Source: Enterobacter sp. JUb54 (GTDB taxonomy: Bacteria > Pseudomonadota > Gammaproteobacteria > Enterobacterales > Enterobacteriaceae). From it: a DNA stretch of 64,000 nucleotides. The stretch covers positions 248,001-312,000 of the forward strand of contig NZ_CP060418.1 in assembly GCF_014298075.1 (NCBI RefSeq). Direction: 5' to 3'. The translations under genes and the position numbers were made by a program. This document shows, piece by piece, positions 31,479-41,963 of the stretch. Position 1 is the first letter of the stretch, and each line of letters starts with the position of its first letter. Under the pieces are notes generated by a model that saw only the letters and a program-made list of their open reading frames with translations, did no database searches and was not told the DNA's origin.

Positions 31479-31517
31479 TTGCAATTACGTCGGGCAAATG
31501 TTGCAAGTCTGTTGCAT
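31479..31517 (+). promoter_or_regulatory. phased TTGCA repeats upstream of tctD
   Basis: TTGCAA at 31479-31484 and 31501-31506 and TTGCAT at 31512-31517 are spaced 22 and 11 bases, two and one helical turns. Response regulators of the OmpR/PhoB family bind such direct repeats, so this is a candidate TctD autoregulatory site. Confidence 0.45.
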
Positions 31518-31645
31518 TTTGACATGCTCAATTTTCTGCTCGTTCCGCTAGCCTGGTATTACGGGTTAGCTTGCGGATCGGCAGCAGGAAAGAAATGGCA
31601 TTGAAATAGCGTTTATTTCAATACAAACATGGAGATATGTTAAAA

Positions 31646-32320
31646 ATGCGCCTCTTATTAGCCGAGGATAACCGCGAGCTGGCCCACTGGCTGGAAAAAG
31701 CGTTAGTGCAGGGCGGGTTTGCCGTGGACTGCGTTTTCGATGGCCGGGCGGCAGACCATCTGCTGCAAAGTGAAAAGTACGCGCTGGCGGTGCTGGATAT
31801 CGGCATGCCTGGGCTGGACGGTCTGGAGGTGGTTCAGCGGCTGCGCAAACGCGGGCAGACGCTGCCGGTGCTGCTGCTGACTGCCCGCAGCGCCGTGGCG
31901 GATCGGGTGAAAGGGCTGAACGTCGGCGCCGATGATTATCTGCCGAAACCCTTTGAGCTGGAGGAGCTGGACGCCCGGCTACGGGCGCTGCTGCGGCGCA
32001 GCGAAGGGCAGGTGCATGAAGTTCAGCAGCTTGGCGAGCTGGAGTACCGCGATGAAGGCTATTTTTTGCTGCGCGGTGAGATGCTGTCGCTGACGCCCCG
32101 CGAGCAGGCGCTGCTGACGGTGCTGATGTTTCGCCGCCTGCGTCCCGTCTCACGCCAGCAGCTGTTTGAACAGGTCTTCAGCCTCAACGACGAAGTCAGC
32201 CCTGAAAGTATCGAACTCTATATTCACCGTTTGCGTAAAAAACTGCAGGACAGCAACGTGCGGATCACCACTCTGCGTGGCCTGGGGTATGTGCTGGAGT
32301 GCGGGAATGAAGTGGCATAA
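31646..32320 (+). CDS. tctD: TctD, response regulator for tricarboxylate transport
   Basis: The 224-residue OmpR-family regulator has a receiver domain (residues 1-115; phospho-acceptor Asp51 in VLDIGMPG, Lys in DYLPKPFE) and a C-terminal winged helix (about 125-220). It is highly similar to Salmonella TctD, which controls tctCBA with sensor TctE. ATG 31646 (MRLLLAEDN) gives the Salmonella length. A competing ATG at 31637 has GGAG only two bases away, and 31646 has it 11 bases away, so neither start is ideal. It overlaps tctE by 14 bases. In Salmonella tctD is directly divergent from tctC; here two genes lie between. Confidence 0.93.
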   Translation: MRLLLAEDNRELAHWLEKALVQGGFAVDCVFDGRAADHLLQSEKYALAVLDIGMPGLDGLEVVQRLRKRGQTLPVLLLTARSAVADRVKGLNVGADDYLPKPFELEELDARLRALLRRSEGQVHEVQQLGELEYRDEGYFLLRGEMLSLTPREQALLTVLMFRRLRPVSRQQLFEQVFSLNDEVSPESIELYIHRLRKKLQDSNVRITTLRGLGYVLECGNEVA

Positions 32321-33746
32321 ACCGCAGTCGCTGTTTGCCCAGCTGTTGCTGTTTCTCGGCCTGCCGCTGGTGCTCTTATGGGGGTTATCCGCTTTTAACA
32401 GCTACGTCAGCGCGCTGCAGGCGGCGACGCAGGCCTATGACCGGACCTTGCTCTCTTCCGCCCGCACCGTGGCCGAGCGGCTGGTGGTGCGCCATGGCAA
32501 GCTGGAGGTCAACGTGCCATGGGTGGTGCTGGATAGCTTCGAGCTCAACATGAACGATCGCCTGTACTACAAGGTGGTCGATCCCCAAGGGAAGGTGATT
32601 TCCGGGTTTGACGATTTGCCCGCCATGCCGCCCTCCACGTCGCGCACTCAGCTCTATCCGGCCTTAGCCTGGTTTTATCACACCGAGTATCGCGGCCAGG
32701 CGATACGGGTGGCGCGCCTGCTGCAGCCGGTGAACGAAGGCGGGATCGTCGGCATGGCGGAAATCTACATCGCAGAGACGTTGCAGTCGCGGCGATGGCT
32801 GGCCGGTCAGTTGCTGTTCTCGTCGTGGGTATCTCAGGGGCTGCTGGTGCTGTTGACTCTGGTGTTGACCGGCTGGCTGCTGCGGCGGGTGCTACGCCCG
32901 ATGCGTCAGCTGTCGGCGCTGATGGTTCGCCGTGAGCCCGGCCTGCTGACGCCGCTGCCGGAGTTGCTACCATGGTCAGAAACCCGGCTGCTGATCGTGG
33001 CCTTCAACCGCTACATTGACCGCCTGCGGGTGATGATCTCGCGCCAGGAGCGGTTCAGTGCCGACGCCTCCCATCAACTTAAGACTCCGCTGGCGGTCTT
33101 AAAAACCCAGGCCTCGGTTGCTTTAGCCAGCGATGATCCGCAGCTGTGGCGCGAAAGCCTGCAGGCCATGCGCACCACGCTGGATGGCACGATCCTGCTG
33201 ACGGAGCGGCTGTTACAACTGGCGAGCGTGAAGCGCAAAGAGCAGGGAGAGCGCGCCTTTGCGGTTGTCGATCTGCATGAGATTGCCCAGAACAGCTGTT
33301 TTTCACGCATCCCGCAAGCGAGAAGCAAACATATCGATCTCGGCTACGAAGGGGAGCAGGCGGCGGTGCTGATTGAGGGCGATAGCGTCCTGCTCGGCGA
33401 GCTGTGCGCGAATCTGCTCGACAACGCCATTCGCTATACCCCCGCCAACGGCACGGTGACCCTGAGCCTGCGCGATGAGGGAAACAGCGTGGTGATGACC
33501 ATCGAAGATAGCGGCCCGGGGATTGACGACAGCCAGGTTGAGCAGGCGCTGCTGCCGTTTCATCGTCTGGAGAACGTCGGCGATAACCCTGGTGCCGGCA
33601 TCGGGCTGGCGCTGGTGAACGATATCGCGCGCCTGCACCGCAGCCATCCGCAGCTGCAGCGCAGCGAAACGCTGGGGGGCCTGAAGGTCAGTCTGCGTTT
33701 TCTGAGCGCGGCGCCGAAGCGATCAGAGCAGCCCTTTCAGAGTTAA
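32307..33746 (+). CDS. tctE: TctE, sensor histidine kinase
   Basis: The 479-residue sensor has an N-terminal membrane helix (about residues 9-31), a periplasmic domain of about 140 residues, a second helix (about 170-192), a HAMP-like linker, the H-box [16 protein letters not shown] with the phosphorylated His, and N- and G-boxes ([19 protein letters not shown]). It phosphorylates TctD, presumably when tricarboxylates are sensed. ATG 32307 lies inside the end of tctD. Its 3' end overlaps the convergent nudI by 24 bases. Confidence 0.93.
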   Translation: MKWHKPQSLFAQLLLFLGLPLVLLWGLSAFNSYVSALQAATQAYDRTLLSSARTVAERLVVRHGKLEVNVPWVVLDSFELNMNDRLYYKVVDPQGKVISGFDDLPAMPPSTSRTQLYPALAWFYHTEYRGQAIRVARLLQPVNEGGIVGMAEIYIAETLQSRRWLAGQLLFSSWVSQGLLVLLTLVLTGWLLRRVLRPMRQLSALMVRREPGLLTPLPELLPWSETRLLIVAFNRYIDRLRVMISRQERFSADASHQLKTPLAVLKTQASVALASDDPQLWRESLQAMRTTLDGTILLTERLLQLASVKRKEQGERAFAVVDLHEIAQNSCFSRIPQARSKHIDLGYEGEQAAVLIEGDSVLLGELCANLLDNAIRYTPANGTVTLSLRDEGNSVVMTIEDSGPGIDDSQVEQALLPFHRLENVGDNPGAGIGLALVNDIARLHRSHPQLQRSETLGGLKVSLRFLSAAPKRSEQPFQS

Positions 33747-34148
33747 GGTTTTGCGGGTGGCGACGTTCAGGTCATACAGGGGCAAATCCTGCGGCTTAAC
33801 CCACGCGTACTCCTGGAACTCCTCGTTGATGGTGACCTCACGATTGGCGCTGATGCAGTCGAAGATCAGGTAGATCATATAAATCTCTTCCTGATGGCCA
33901 TCGGCAAAGGTTTTCACCCGGACGTCGTCGCTGAAGGTCCACGGGGTAATGCTCACCAGTTGCAGGGCTTCTCCCAGCTCTTCCCGGACCTCTCTGCGCA
34001 GCGCCTCTTCGATACGTTCCCCGGGCTCCACGCCGCCGCCGGACAGCGCCCATTGACCGGGGAATACGCCGCGATCGTCTGCCATTTTGCACAACAGATA
34101 GTGCCCTTCATGTTGGATCAACGGGCAGACGATAGTTCTTTGGCGCAT
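33723..34148 (-). CDS. nudI: NudI, nucleoside triphosphatase
   Basis: The 141-residue Nudix hydrolase has the full Nudix box ([23 protein letters not shown], split here as G-x5-E-x7-REVxEELG). E. coli NudI hydrolyses pyrimidine deoxynucleoside triphosphates, favouring dUTP, dTTP and dCTP. ATG 34148 ([11 protein letters not shown]) matches E. coli and follows a GGAG. The gene is very close to E. coli YfaO. It converges on tctE with overlapping 3' ends. Confidence 0.94.
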   Translation of the reverse strand: MRQRTIVCPLIQHEGHYLLCKMADDRGVFPGQWALSGGGVEPGERIEEALRREVREELGEALQLVSITPWTFSDDVRVKTFADGHQEEIYMIYLIFDCISANREVTINEEFQEYAWVKPQDLPLYDLNVATRKTLTLKGLL

Positions 34149-34379
34149 GGCAGTCTCCTTGAGGTAATGGCCAGAAAAATGACCTGAAGGTGCAGTGTGC
34201 GAGCCGCTTGCCTGAATCGCAAGCCTCATTGCGACCCTGTTGGCTATCCTGGCGGAAGCAACTGGTTACAATCACGATGGTAAAGGTTGTTTTAGTGGAT
34301 TGATTCCTTTGCGATCGGCAGTACAATTCTGCGGTTTTTGGGACTTTTTTTGATTCTTGTTTACTGGATAGAGTAAAAA

Positions 34380-34922
34380 ATGAAAAAGCGCGTTTTATTA
34401 GGTCTGGCTGGCGTGATGTTCGTTTCCACTGCGGCACATGCGATCAGCGTGACCGGCGAAGCCGGTGAGCATTTCACCAACCTCGGCGTCGGTTTCGGTA
34501 CCGAATCCGCAGGTCTGGCAGTCACCGGCAACTGGATGCATAGCGATAACGATGGCGATGCAGCCGGTCTGGGCCTCGGCCTGAACATCCCGCTGGGGCC
34601 ATTCCTGGCAACCGTTGGCGGCAAAGGGGTTTATACCAATCCGAAGAGCGGCGATGAAGGCTATGCTGCGGCGGTTGGCGGCGGCCTGCAGTGGAAAATT
34701 GGCGACAGCTTCCGTCTGTTCGGCGATTACTACTACTCTCCGGATTCTCTCTCCAGCGGCATCCAGAGCTATCAGGAAGCTAACGTTGGCGGGAGCTGGA
34801 CCGTTATGCGTCCGCTGAGCATCACCGCCGGTTATCGCTACCTGACCCTCGAAGGCAAAGACGGCAACAAAGACAATACCATTGCCGATGGCCCGTACGT
34901 CGGCGTCAGCGCCAGCTTCTGA
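34380..34922 (+). CDS. yfaZ: YfaZ-family outer membrane protein
   Basis: The 180-residue protein has a signal peptide (MKKRVLLGLAGVMFVSTAAHA) and alternating beta-strand sequence ending in a C-terminal Phe (VGVSASF), the signature of an outer-membrane beta-barrel. It matches the YfaZ family, whose function is unknown. The neighbours nudI and yfaY are those of yfaZ in E. coli. Confidence 0.9.
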   Translation: MKKRVLLGLAGVMFVSTAAHAISVTGEAGEHFTNLGVGFGTESAGLAVTGNWMHSDNDGDAAGLGLGLNIPLGPFLATVGGKGVYTNPKSGDEGYAAAVGGGLQWKIGDSFRLFGDYYYSPDSLSSGIQSYQEANVGGSWTVMRPLSITAGYRYLTLEGKDGNKDNTIADGPYVGVSASF

Positions 34923-34932
34923 TGATCTCCCC

Positions 34933-34957
34933 CGGCGCGGTCTTCCGCGCCGTATTC
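34933..34957 (+). terminator. possible yfaZ terminator
   Basis: CGGCGCGG (34933-34940) pairs perfectly with CCGCGCCG (34945-34952) around a TCTT loop. Only a broken T-stretch (TATTCCT) follows, so termination may be weak. Confidence 0.55.
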
Positions 34958-35018
34958 CTGTCTACTCCGCCCGCACCTTACGCTATAGTGTTCCTTCTGG
35001 CAGGCAAGGAGTACAAAA

Positions 35019-36218
35019 ATGATAAATGTGGAAATGCTCTCTACCGGCGATGAAGTGTTGCACGGACAAATTGTCGACACTAACGCCGCGTGGCTGGCTG
35101 ACTTTTTTTTCAATCAGGGATTACCATTAACGCGCCGTAACACCGTCGGGGACGATCTCGATGCGCTGGTTGCGGTGTTGCGCGAACGAAGTGAACAGGC
35201 CGATGTGCTGATCGTCAATGGCGGCCTCGGGCCGACCAGCGATGACCTGAGCGCGCTGGCGGCGGCTACCGCAAAAGGGGAAGGGCTGATTCTGCACGCC
35301 GGATGGCTGGAGACGATGACGCGCTTCTTTGCCGAACGCGGACGCCCGATGGTTGACAGCAACCGCAAGCAGGCGGAAATTCCCGCCAGCGCCGAGATGA
35401 TCAACAACCCGGTTGGCACGGCCTGCGGTTTTGCCGTACAGCTCAACCGCTGTCTGATGTTTTTCACCCCCGGCGTGCCGTCGGAATTCAAAGTGATGGT
35501 CGAACAGGAAATTTTACCGCGACTGCGCAGCCGTTTCTCTCTCACTGAACCCCCATTGTGCCTGCGTCTGACCACCTTCGGGCGTTCGGAAAGCGAGCTG
35601 GCGCAAAGCCTCAATCCGCTGACGTTGCCCGACGGGGTGGTGATGGGCTATCGCTCGTCGATGCCGATCATCGAACTGAAGCTGACCGGCCCGGCAGCCC
35701 AGCGCGAGGCGATGCTGGCGCTGTGGCCGGAAGTGAAAAAGGTCGCCGGGGAGAGCATGATCTTCGAGGGGACGGAAGGGCTGCCCGCGCAGATCGCACG
35801 CTGTTTGCAGGAGCGTCAGCTCAGCCTGACCCTGAGCGAGCAGTTTACCGGCGGCTTGCTGGCGCTGCAGCTTTCCCGGGCCAGTGCGCCGCTGCTGGCC
35901 AGCGAAGTGGTACCGTCGCAGGACGAGTCGCTGGCACAATCTGCCCGCTGGACGGCAGAGCGCCGGGTGAACCATTTTGCCGGCCTGGCGCTGGCAATCG
36001 GCGGCCAGGAGGCCGATCACCTGAATATCGTCCTTTCGACGCCGGACGGCACCCATGCGCTACGGGTTAAATTCAGCGCCACCCGCTACAGCGTGCCGGT
36101 TCGCCAGGAAGTGTGCGCGATGATGGCCCTGAATATGCTGCGTCGCTGGTTGAACGGTCTGCCGGTTGCCGCTGAGCATGGCTGGATCAACGTCGTGGAG
36201 ACGCTGTTCGTCGAGTGA
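35019..36218 (+). CDS. yfaY: YfaY, CinA-like protein
   Basis: The 399-residue protein contains an N-terminal MoCF/competence-damage domain (about residues 3-170, VNGGLGPTSDDLS) and a C-terminal CinA-type domain. Related proteins include NMN deamidase PncC, but E. coli YfaY itself has no shown deamidase activity, so function is uncertain. Length and start (MINVEMLSTGDEVLHG) match E. coli. AAGGAG precedes ATG 35019. It is convergent with glpC, 7 bases away. Confidence 0.92.
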   Translation: MINVEMLSTGDEVLHGQIVDTNAAWLADFFFNQGLPLTRRNTVGDDLDALVAVLRERSEQADVLIVNGGLGPTSDDLSALAAATAKGEGLILHAGWLETMTRFFAERGRPMVDSNRKQAEIPASAEMINNPVGTACGFAVQLNRCLMFFTPGVPSEFKVMVEQEILPRLRSRFSLTEPPLCLRLTTFGRSESELAQSLNPLTLPDGVVMGYRSSMPIIELKLTGPAAQREAMLALWPEVKKVAGESMIFEGTEGLPAQIARCLQERQLSLTLSEQFTGGLLALQLSRASAPLLASEVVPSQDESLAQSARWTAERRVNHFAGLALAIGGQEADHLNIVLSTPDGTHALRVKFSATRYSVPVRQEVCAMMALNMLRRWLNGLPVAAEHGWINVVETLFVE

Positions 36219-36225
36219 CCCTCCC

Positions 36226-37413
36226 TCACGCAGGCGCGTCCAGCGCCTGCGCCAGTAACGTAATCGGATGTTCACAGCGTTTGCTGGTGGACATCTCGAT
36301 TTGCCATTTGCAGGTTTCACAATCGGTGACCACCAGGTCAGCGCCGCTGTGCTCAATCTGCTGGAACAGCGGGGCGCCGATGGCCTGCGACGCGTCGTAG
36401 TTTTCCGACTTAAATCCGTAGGTGCCGGCGATCCCGCAGCACTGCGACTCGAGTACCTCCAGCTGTAGCCCGGGGATCTGCCGTAACAGTTCCAGGGTAT
36501 ACAGCGACCAGCCCATCTTTTCCATATGACACGGGGTGTGGTAGACCACCTTCAGCGGCAGCGAGCGCAGCGGCAGGGGGCGTCCGGCATCGAGCTGGCG
36601 CCAGATCCAGCGGGTGGCGAGCTCAACCCGATCGCGTACGTCGTGGTTATCAACGTCCAGCAGGTGCGGATACTCGTCGCGCAGGGTGAACGTGCAGGTT
36701 GATGAGGTGGCGATGACCGGCAGCGATTTTTCGCGGATGGCGGCGACGTTGCTCAGCGCCTGTCGGCGGGCTTTGTCGACAAAACCGTTGGCGATAAGCG
36801 GCACCCCGCAGCACTTCTCGCGGTTCAGCAACTGCACCCCGGTGCCCATGGCGTTGAGGACGCGGAGCAGGTCGAGCCCGAGCTGCGGATGGTTGTAGTT
36901 GACGTAGCAGCCGTGAAAGAACGCCACCTGTTCACTGAACTGTGCCTGTTTCTGCGCCTGCTGGCGGTAGGCGCGGCGAAAAGTGCCAAAGCCATATTTT
37001 GGCAGCGTGCGGCGATGGTCTATTTTCAGCGCAACATCCAGCAGTCGGCGAACCGGTTTGAGTCCGGTGGTGGCGTTGACCAGCGGGGCAAACGGGGTGG
37101 AGAGGGTGCCCATCAGGTCGGTATGGCTGAGGATCGCATCGCGCAGGGTCGGCTTTTGCTGGCTGTACCGGGCGCGGGCGCGCTGGATAATATCGCCAAT
37201 CTTGACATCCGAAGGGCAGGCGACTTCGCAGCGCTTGCAGTTGATACAATATTTTAAGGCCTCGTCATACAGCGCGCCGTCTTTCAGCCGCAGGCGCTCG
37301 CCATCCGGCCCCGCCTGTTTCGGGCCTGGATAGCCGGGATTGACCCGGCTGACCGGACAGCTGGTGGTACAAACCGTGCATTTGATGCAGCTCTCAAAGC
37401 GGGTATCGTTCAT
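36226..37413 (-). CDS. glpC: GlpC, anaerobic glycerol-3-phosphate dehydrogenase subunit C
   Basis: The 395-residue iron-sulphur subunit anchors GlpAB to the inner membrane and passes electrons to menaquinone. Two [4Fe-4S] motifs are complete: Cys9, 12, 15, 19 and Cys56, 59, 62, 66. Two CCG-type motifs (KCCGVPL and QCCGIAG) mark the heterodisulfide-reductase-like half. ATG 37413 (MNDTRFESC) is the homologous start and overlaps the glpB stop by four bases. It is the last gene of glpABC. Confidence 0.96.
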   Translation of the reverse strand: MNDTRFESCIKCTVCTTSCPVSRVNPGYPGPKQAGPDGERLRLKDGALYDEALKYCINCKRCEVACPSDVKIGDIIQRARARYSQQKPTLRDAILSHTDLMGTLSTPFAPLVNATTGLKPVRRLLDVALKIDHRRTLPKYGFGTFRRAYRQQAQKQAQFSEQVAFFHGCYVNYNHPQLGLDLLRVLNAMGTGVQLLNREKCCGVPLIANGFVDKARRQALSNVAAIREKSLPVIATSSTCTFTLRDEYPHLLDVDNHDVRDRVELATRWIWRQLDAGRPLPLRSLPLKVVYHTPCHMEKMGWSLYTLELLRQIPGLQLEVLESQCCGIAGTYGFKSENYDASQAIGAPLFQQIEHSGADLVVTDCETCKWQIEMSTSKRCEHPITLLAQALDAPA

Positions 37414-38669
37414 GCGGCACCTCCGGCAAGCTCGTGAATCTGTCGGGCGACGTGCAGCGCGGTCACCGCGCACACTCCGCCGCCGCACCCCAGTTGAATC
37501 GGGTCGAAACCGCCCAGCAGCGAGCCAATAGCAAACAGATTGTGCAGCGGCTGGCCGTCGAGTTGCGGGCGCAGTATCGCGTCGGTGATCAGGCCGAAGC
37601 GTTGCCAGGGTTGAGAGGCGAAGAAATCACGCTGATACCAGTTCTCGCGCCCGGCGATCTGTTGCAGGTCGAGGCCGAGAATCGGCTCCTGGACCTGGTT
37701 TTTGTCGGCGATTAAGCCATTGCTGAAGAAACTGCCGCTGGCCAGCACCGCGTAGCGCGGACGTAGCGACACATCGCCGTGCTGACGCGTCCAGACGGCG
37801 GTCACTTGCCCGGACTGATGGCTGATGCGCGTGACCTCGTCCCCCGCCAGCCAGGTGCCGCCGGTGGCAATAAAACGGCGCTGCAGCTGATTGTGCAGAC
37901 GCATGCCCGGCACCGAAGGTGGCAAGGTGGGCAGCAGGTGCAGCGGGCAGGGCAGCTGCTCCTGTAGCCAGCGGTACAGTCCGGCATCTTTCAGACCGAA
38001 ACAGGCGGGCAGGATCAGCAGCTCGTGGCACTGCGCCAGCGGGCGTAATGCGGCCAGCAGCGCCGGCCAGTGGCGCTCGTCGTCGAGCACCCTCGCGATA
38101 TTGACGGCGCGAAATTCGCTGGGGTTATCGCGCAGAACATCCAGCATCGTTAAGGCGATCTCCGTTGCGCTGGCGTTCACGCCCTGCTGGCTGAGCGACG
38201 CGGCGGCCAGGTGCGGCTGGAAGTCGGCGAAGCCTTCGATGCCCACCACCCCCACGCGGCCTGCGGGCAGCGGGGCGACCGGGACCTCCAGCGGGGAGAG
38301 CCACGCCGGACGCAGGGTGCCCAGCGGCGTCACGCGTAAATGCGGCTGGTGCGCGTCGCCCTGCATCGCAATACCGCTGGCGGCCAGCAGCGCTTCGGTC
38401 CGGGCGGCATAGCGCATTACCTGCTCTGCGCCGAGTCGGGCATAAGGATGCGCGGGAAGCTGTTCGGCCAGGCGGGCAATGCCCTGGGCCACATCGGTTA
38501 CGCGCTCGCCATCGGGAAGGGCGCTGAGCAAATCCAGCGACGCGGAGGAAAAGTGCAGCGCGCTCTGGCCCCGGCTGACGATCAGGCATCGCTGACCGTA
38601 TTGATTGAGGGCCAGCCCGCAGAGCAGCCCGGCCAGTCCGCCGCCGATAATCACGCAATCAAATTTCAT
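37410..38669 (-). CDS. glpB: GlpB, anaerobic glycerol-3-phosphate dehydrogenase subunit B
   Basis: The 419-residue flavoprotein begins with a Rossmann FAD-binding motif ([14 protein letters not shown]) and ends with a second nucleotide-binding stretch ([19 protein letters not shown]). It transfers electrons between GlpA and GlpC. ATG 38669 ([10 protein letters not shown]) matches E. coli GlpB and lies within the last bases of glpA, an 11-base overlap. It is more divergent from E. coli than GlpA or GlpC. Confidence 0.95.
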   Translation of the reverse strand: MKFDCVIIGGGLAGLLCGLALNQYGQRCLIVSRGQSALHFSSASLDLLSALPDGERVTDVAQGIARLAEQLPAHPYARLGAEQVMRYAARTEALLAASGIAMQGDAHQPHLRVTPLGTLRPAWLSPLEVPVAPLPAGRVGVVGIEGFADFQPHLAAASLSQQGVNASATEIALTMLDVLRDNPSEFRAVNIARVLDDERHWPALLAALRPLAQCHELLILPACFGLKDAGLYRWLQEQLPCPLHLLPTLPPSVPGMRLHNQLQRRFIATGGTWLAGDEVTRISHQSGQVTAVWTRQHGDVSLRPRYAVLASGSFFSNGLIADKNQVQEPILGLDLQQIAGRENWYQRDFFASQPWQRFGLITDAILRPQLDGQPLHNLFAIGSLLGGFDPIQLGCGGGVCAVTALHVARQIHELAGGAA

Positions 38670-40281
38670 CCTGATGCTCCTGTTGCAGCCCGCACAGTCC
38701 GAGGTAGACCCAGCGGGTGAATTCGCTTTCCCGCAGCGCATCGCCCCAGGCGACCGGCTGCACGCCTTTCCAGCGTTCGTTTAAAAATTCAGAGAGCTGG
38801 GTCAACGACTGTGCCGGGGTGGTGATATTGAACCGTTGCAGCAGCCCGGCGGCCCGGCAGGCGCACAGCTCTCCCTGGCAGGTGCCCATGCCGATACGCG
38901 TGCGGCGGCGTAAATCGAGCAGGCTGTTGACCGCTAAATTTTCGACGGCGTACTGCACTTCACCGGCGGTGACCATTTCGCATTCGCAGATCAGGCTGCG
39001 GTGCTGGCGGGTATCGCCCAGCCAGGCCGGGGTACGATCGCCGTGGCGATAGAGGGCGGAGCCGCGCAGCGGTGCGGGGAGCGAGATAATTTTCTTCACC
39101 GTCACTTCCGGTGCTTCTGCGGAGCCGGGCAGCGGGGGCCCGGCGGTGGTGCAGGCAACCTGATGGTCGAGCTTGCGGCACACCGCATCCGTCGCCCATT
39201 CCGCCATCAGGCGATAGGTCATCAGCTTGCCGCCGGTAATAGTGATAAACCCCTCCATGCCGTCGCGGGCCGCGTGATCGAGCAGCACAATGCCGCGGCT
39301 GACGCTGCGTCCGGTGGGGTCATTATCACTCGCCACCAGAGGACGCACGCCTGAGTAGGCGCGCAGCACCCGGGTACGGCCGAGGACCGGGGCCAGCTTT
39401 TCCCCTTCGCGCAGCAGAATGTCAACTTCGGCCGCGGTGACCCGGTTGTCATCAATCTCATGGTCGTCGATATGCACCGAGGTGGTGCCAATCAGCGAAA
39501 TGGTATCCCCGGGCACCAGAATATCGGCATCGGCGGGCTGGCGGCAGCGGTTGATAACCTGGCGGTTAATACGGTGGTCGAGGATCAGCAACGATCCCTT
39601 GGCCGGGAACATCGCTACCCGCAGATCGGCATATTCGGCGATCCGTTGCCCCCAGATCCCGGCGGCATTGACGACGACGCGGGCGTGCAACGTGCGGCTT
39701 TCGCGTTGTTGGGTGTCGTAGTAGGTCACGCCGCTGACGCGTGCGCCCTGGCGGATAAGCCCGGTAATTTCGCAGCCGGTCAGAATAGTGGCGCCGTGCT
39801 CTCGGGCATCCAGCATATTGGCGGCGCACAAGCGAAAGGGGTCGATAGTGCCGTCGGGCACCTGCACGGCGCCGAGCAGGGCCGGGTTGACGGTGGGCTC
39901 CATGCGGCGCGCGTCTTCCGGCGACAGCTGGCGGGTATCAATGCCGGCCTGCTGGCAGGCGTTGATAAAGGTGCGCTGCCACCCGAGGTCGTCCTCGGGA
40001 AGGGTAATAAACAGCCCGTTGGTGGGTTCAACGCAGTGGCGGGCGATGCGGCGCAGGATCCGGTTTTCGCTGATGCACTCCCGCGCTGATTCACTATCGG
40101 TCACCGCGTAGCGGGCGCCGCTGTGCAGTAACCCATGGTTACGCCCGGTCGCGCCGGTGGCAATATCGTGACGTTCAATCAGCGTCACCTGCAGCCCGCG
40201 GAGTGCACAGTCTCTCGCTATCCCTGCGCCCGTTGCGCCACCGCCGATGACGATGACATCACACTCACGGATTTCGGCCAT
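38659..40281 (-). CDS. glpA: GlpA, anaerobic glycerol-3-phosphate dehydrogenase catalytic subunit
   Basis: The 540-residue FAD enzyme oxidises sn-glycerol-3-phosphate to dihydroxyacetone phosphate during anaerobic growth. An N-terminal dinucleotide-binding motif ([15 protein letters not shown]) and a C-terminal BFD-like [2Fe-2S] domain ([10 protein letters not shown] and [13 protein letters not shown]) are clear. The N-terminus is slightly shorter than in E. coli. It starts the glpABC operon and is divergent from glpT, sharing a control region. Confidence 0.96.
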   Translation of the reverse strand: MAEIRECDVIVIGGGATGAGIARDCALRGLQVTLIERHDIATGATGRNHGLLHSGARYAVTDSESARECISENRILRRIARHCVEPTNGLFITLPEDDLGWQRTFINACQQAGIDTRQLSPEDARRMEPTVNPALLGAVQVPDGTIDPFRLCAANMLDAREHGATILTGCEITGLIRQGARVSGVTYYDTQQRESRTLHARVVVNAAGIWGQRIAEYADLRVAMFPAKGSLLILDHRINRQVINRCRQPADADILVPGDTISLIGTTSVHIDDHEIDDNRVTAAEVDILLREGEKLAPVLGRTRVLRAYSGVRPLVASDNDPTGRSVSRGIVLLDHAARDGMEGFITITGGKLMTYRLMAEWATDAVCRKLDHQVACTTAGPPLPGSAEAPEVTVKKIISLPAPLRGSALYRHGDRTPAWLGDTRQHRSLICECEMVTAGEVQYAVENLAVNSLLDLRRRTRIGMGTCQGELCACRAAGLLQRFNITTPAQSLTQLSEFLNERWKGVQPVAWGDALRESEFTRWVYLGLCGLQQEHQDEI

Positions 40282-40554
40282 CTTTCGATCCCTCTACTTT
40301 CGTTTAGCGCCATTTAGCCATACAAAGCTTATGGTTTGTTTGATTTCGAGCATATTCGAGCATTATTTGCTCGAAATATGTGATTTTATGCTCAAAATAG
40401 AATGTTCTGTCATATTTTTGTAACAAAGCGTGCGATGTTTCACAGTATCCATGGCGGGCTTTGCCTACCATCCCGCCACATCAGAAGTGAGTGATTAGAT
40501 TAGATTTTTCTCATCGAACTCATCAGCAGAGAAACCATGGCCACGGAGGCTGCT
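40282..40554. promoter_or_regulatory. glpA-glpT divergent control region with GlpR-like operators
   Basis: Repeats of TCGAGCA and its complement TGCTCGA cluster at 40343-40377: ATTTCGAGCA, ATTCGAGCA and TTGCTCGAAAT. They form overlapping inverted repeats like the GlpR operators (TCG-rich palindromes) of E. coli. A TGTGA near 40379 could be half of a CRP site. GlpR repression, CRP activation and anaerobic control are known for this interval in E. coli. Confidence 0.65.
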
Positions 40555-41901
40555 ATGTTAACTATTTTTAAACCCGCGCCACATAAAGCGCGCTTACCGG
40601 CGGCGGAGATCGACCCGATGTACCGCCGCCTGCGCTGGCAGATTTTCATCGGTATCTTCTTTGGCTATGCGGCTTACTATCTGGTTCGTAAGAACTTTGC
40701 GCTGGCAATGCCCTATCTGGTCGAACAGGGCTTTTCGCGCGGCGACCTTGGTTTCGCGCTTTCGGGGATTTCGATTGCCTATGGATTTTCGAAATTCATC
40801 ATGGGGTCGGTATCCGATCGCTCGAATCCGCGCATTTTCCTGCCGGCGGGTCTGATTCTGGCGGCGCTGGTGATGCTGGTGATGGGCTTCGTCCCGTGGG
40901 CCACCTCCAGCATTATGGTGATGTTTGTGCTGCTGTTCCTGTGCGGCTGGTTCCAGGGGATGGGCTGGCCGCCGTGCGGGCGAACCATGGTGCACTGGTG
41001 GTCGCAGAAAGAGCGCGGCGGTATTGTGTCGGTGTGGAACTGTGCGCATAACGTCGGCGGTGGGATCCCGCCGCTGCTGTTCCTGCTGGGCATGGCCTGG
41101 TTTAACGACTGGCACGCGGCGCTGTATATGCCGGCGTTTGGCGCGATACTGCTGGCGGTGTTTGCCTTTGCGATGATGCGCGATACCCCGCAATCCTGCG
41201 GCCTGCCGCCGATTGAAGAGTACAAAAACGACTACCCGGACGACTACAGCGAACAGCATGAACAGGAGCTGACCGCCGGGCAGATCTTCCGTCAGTACAT
41301 TCTGCCGAACAGGCTGCTGTGGTATATCGCCGTGGCTAACGTGTTCGTTTATCTGCTGCGCTACGGCATCCTTGACTGGTCGCCGACCTACCTGAAAGAG
41401 GTGAAGCATTTCGCGCTGGATAAATCGTCCTGGGCCTACTTCCTGTATGAGTATGCCGGGATCCCCGGGACGCTGATTTGCGGCTGGATGTCGGACAAGG
41501 TGTTTAAAGGAAATCGTGGGGCGACCGGGGTGTTCTTTATGACGCTGGTGACGATAGCCACCGTGGTTTACTGGCTGAACCCGCCGGGCAATCCAGGGGT
41601 TGATATGGCCTGCATGATTGTGATCGGCTTCCTGATCTATGGTCCGGTTATGCTGATTGGTCTGCATGCGCTGGAACTGGCACCGAAGAAAGCTGCGGGT
41701 ACCGCTGCCGGCTTTACCGGACTGTTTGGTTATCTGGGCGGTTCGGTGGCGGCCAGCGCTATCGTTGGCTATACCGTGGACTTCTTCGGCTGGGACGGTG
41801 GTTTTATGGTGATGATTGGCGGTAGCGTGCTGGCGGTGCTGCTGCTGATCGTGGTGATGATCGGCGAAAAACGTCATCACCAGCAGCTGAAACAGGGTTA
41901 A
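40555..41901 (+). CDS. glpT: GlpT, glycerol-3-phosphate/phosphate antiporter
   Basis: The 448-residue major facilitator superfamily protein has 12 helices and exchanges external glycerol-3-phosphate for phosphate; it also lets fosfomycin in. The organophosphate:phosphate antiporter features (RxxDRSNPR-like [20 protein letters not shown]) are intact, so the gene looks functional. ATG 40555 ([15 protein letters not shown]) follows GGAGG and matches E. coli; ATG 40537 would add six residues. glpQ, which follows in E. coli, is missing. Confidence 0.96.
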   Translation: MLTIFKPAPHKARLPAAEIDPMYRRLRWQIFIGIFFGYAAYYLVRKNFALAMPYLVEQGFSRGDLGFALSGISIAYGFSKFIMGSVSDRSNPRIFLPAGLILAALVMLVMGFVPWATSSIMVMFVLLFLCGWFQGMGWPPCGRTMVHWWSQKERGGIVSVWNCAHNVGGGIPPLLFLLGMAWFNDWHAALYMPAFGAILLAVFAFAMMRDTPQSCGLPPIEEYKNDYPDDYSEQHEQELTAGQIFRQYILPNRLLWYIAVANVFVYLLRYGILDWSPTYLKEVKHFALDKSSWAYFLYEYAGIPGTLICGWMSDKVFKGNRGATGVFFMTLVTIATVVYWLNPPGNPGVDMACMIVIGFLIYGPVMLIGLHALELAPKKAAGTAAGFTGLFGYLGGSVAASAIVGYTVDFFGWDGGFMVMIGGSVLAVLLLIVVMIGEKRHHQQLKQG

Positions 41902-41915
41902 TAAAGCACAAAGAA

Positions 41916-41945
41916 AAAGGGAACGCATGGCGTTCCCTTTATTCC
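41916..41945. terminator. bidirectional terminator between glpT and yfaE
   Basis: A perfect 11-bp stem (AAAGGGAACGC with GCGTTCCCTTT, 41916-41940) and an ATG loop. A-rich and T-rich flanks on both sides allow it to serve glpT (plus) and nrdAB-yfaE (minus). Confidence 0.9.
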
Positions 41946-41963
41946 TTCTATTCCTTCCGCTGG

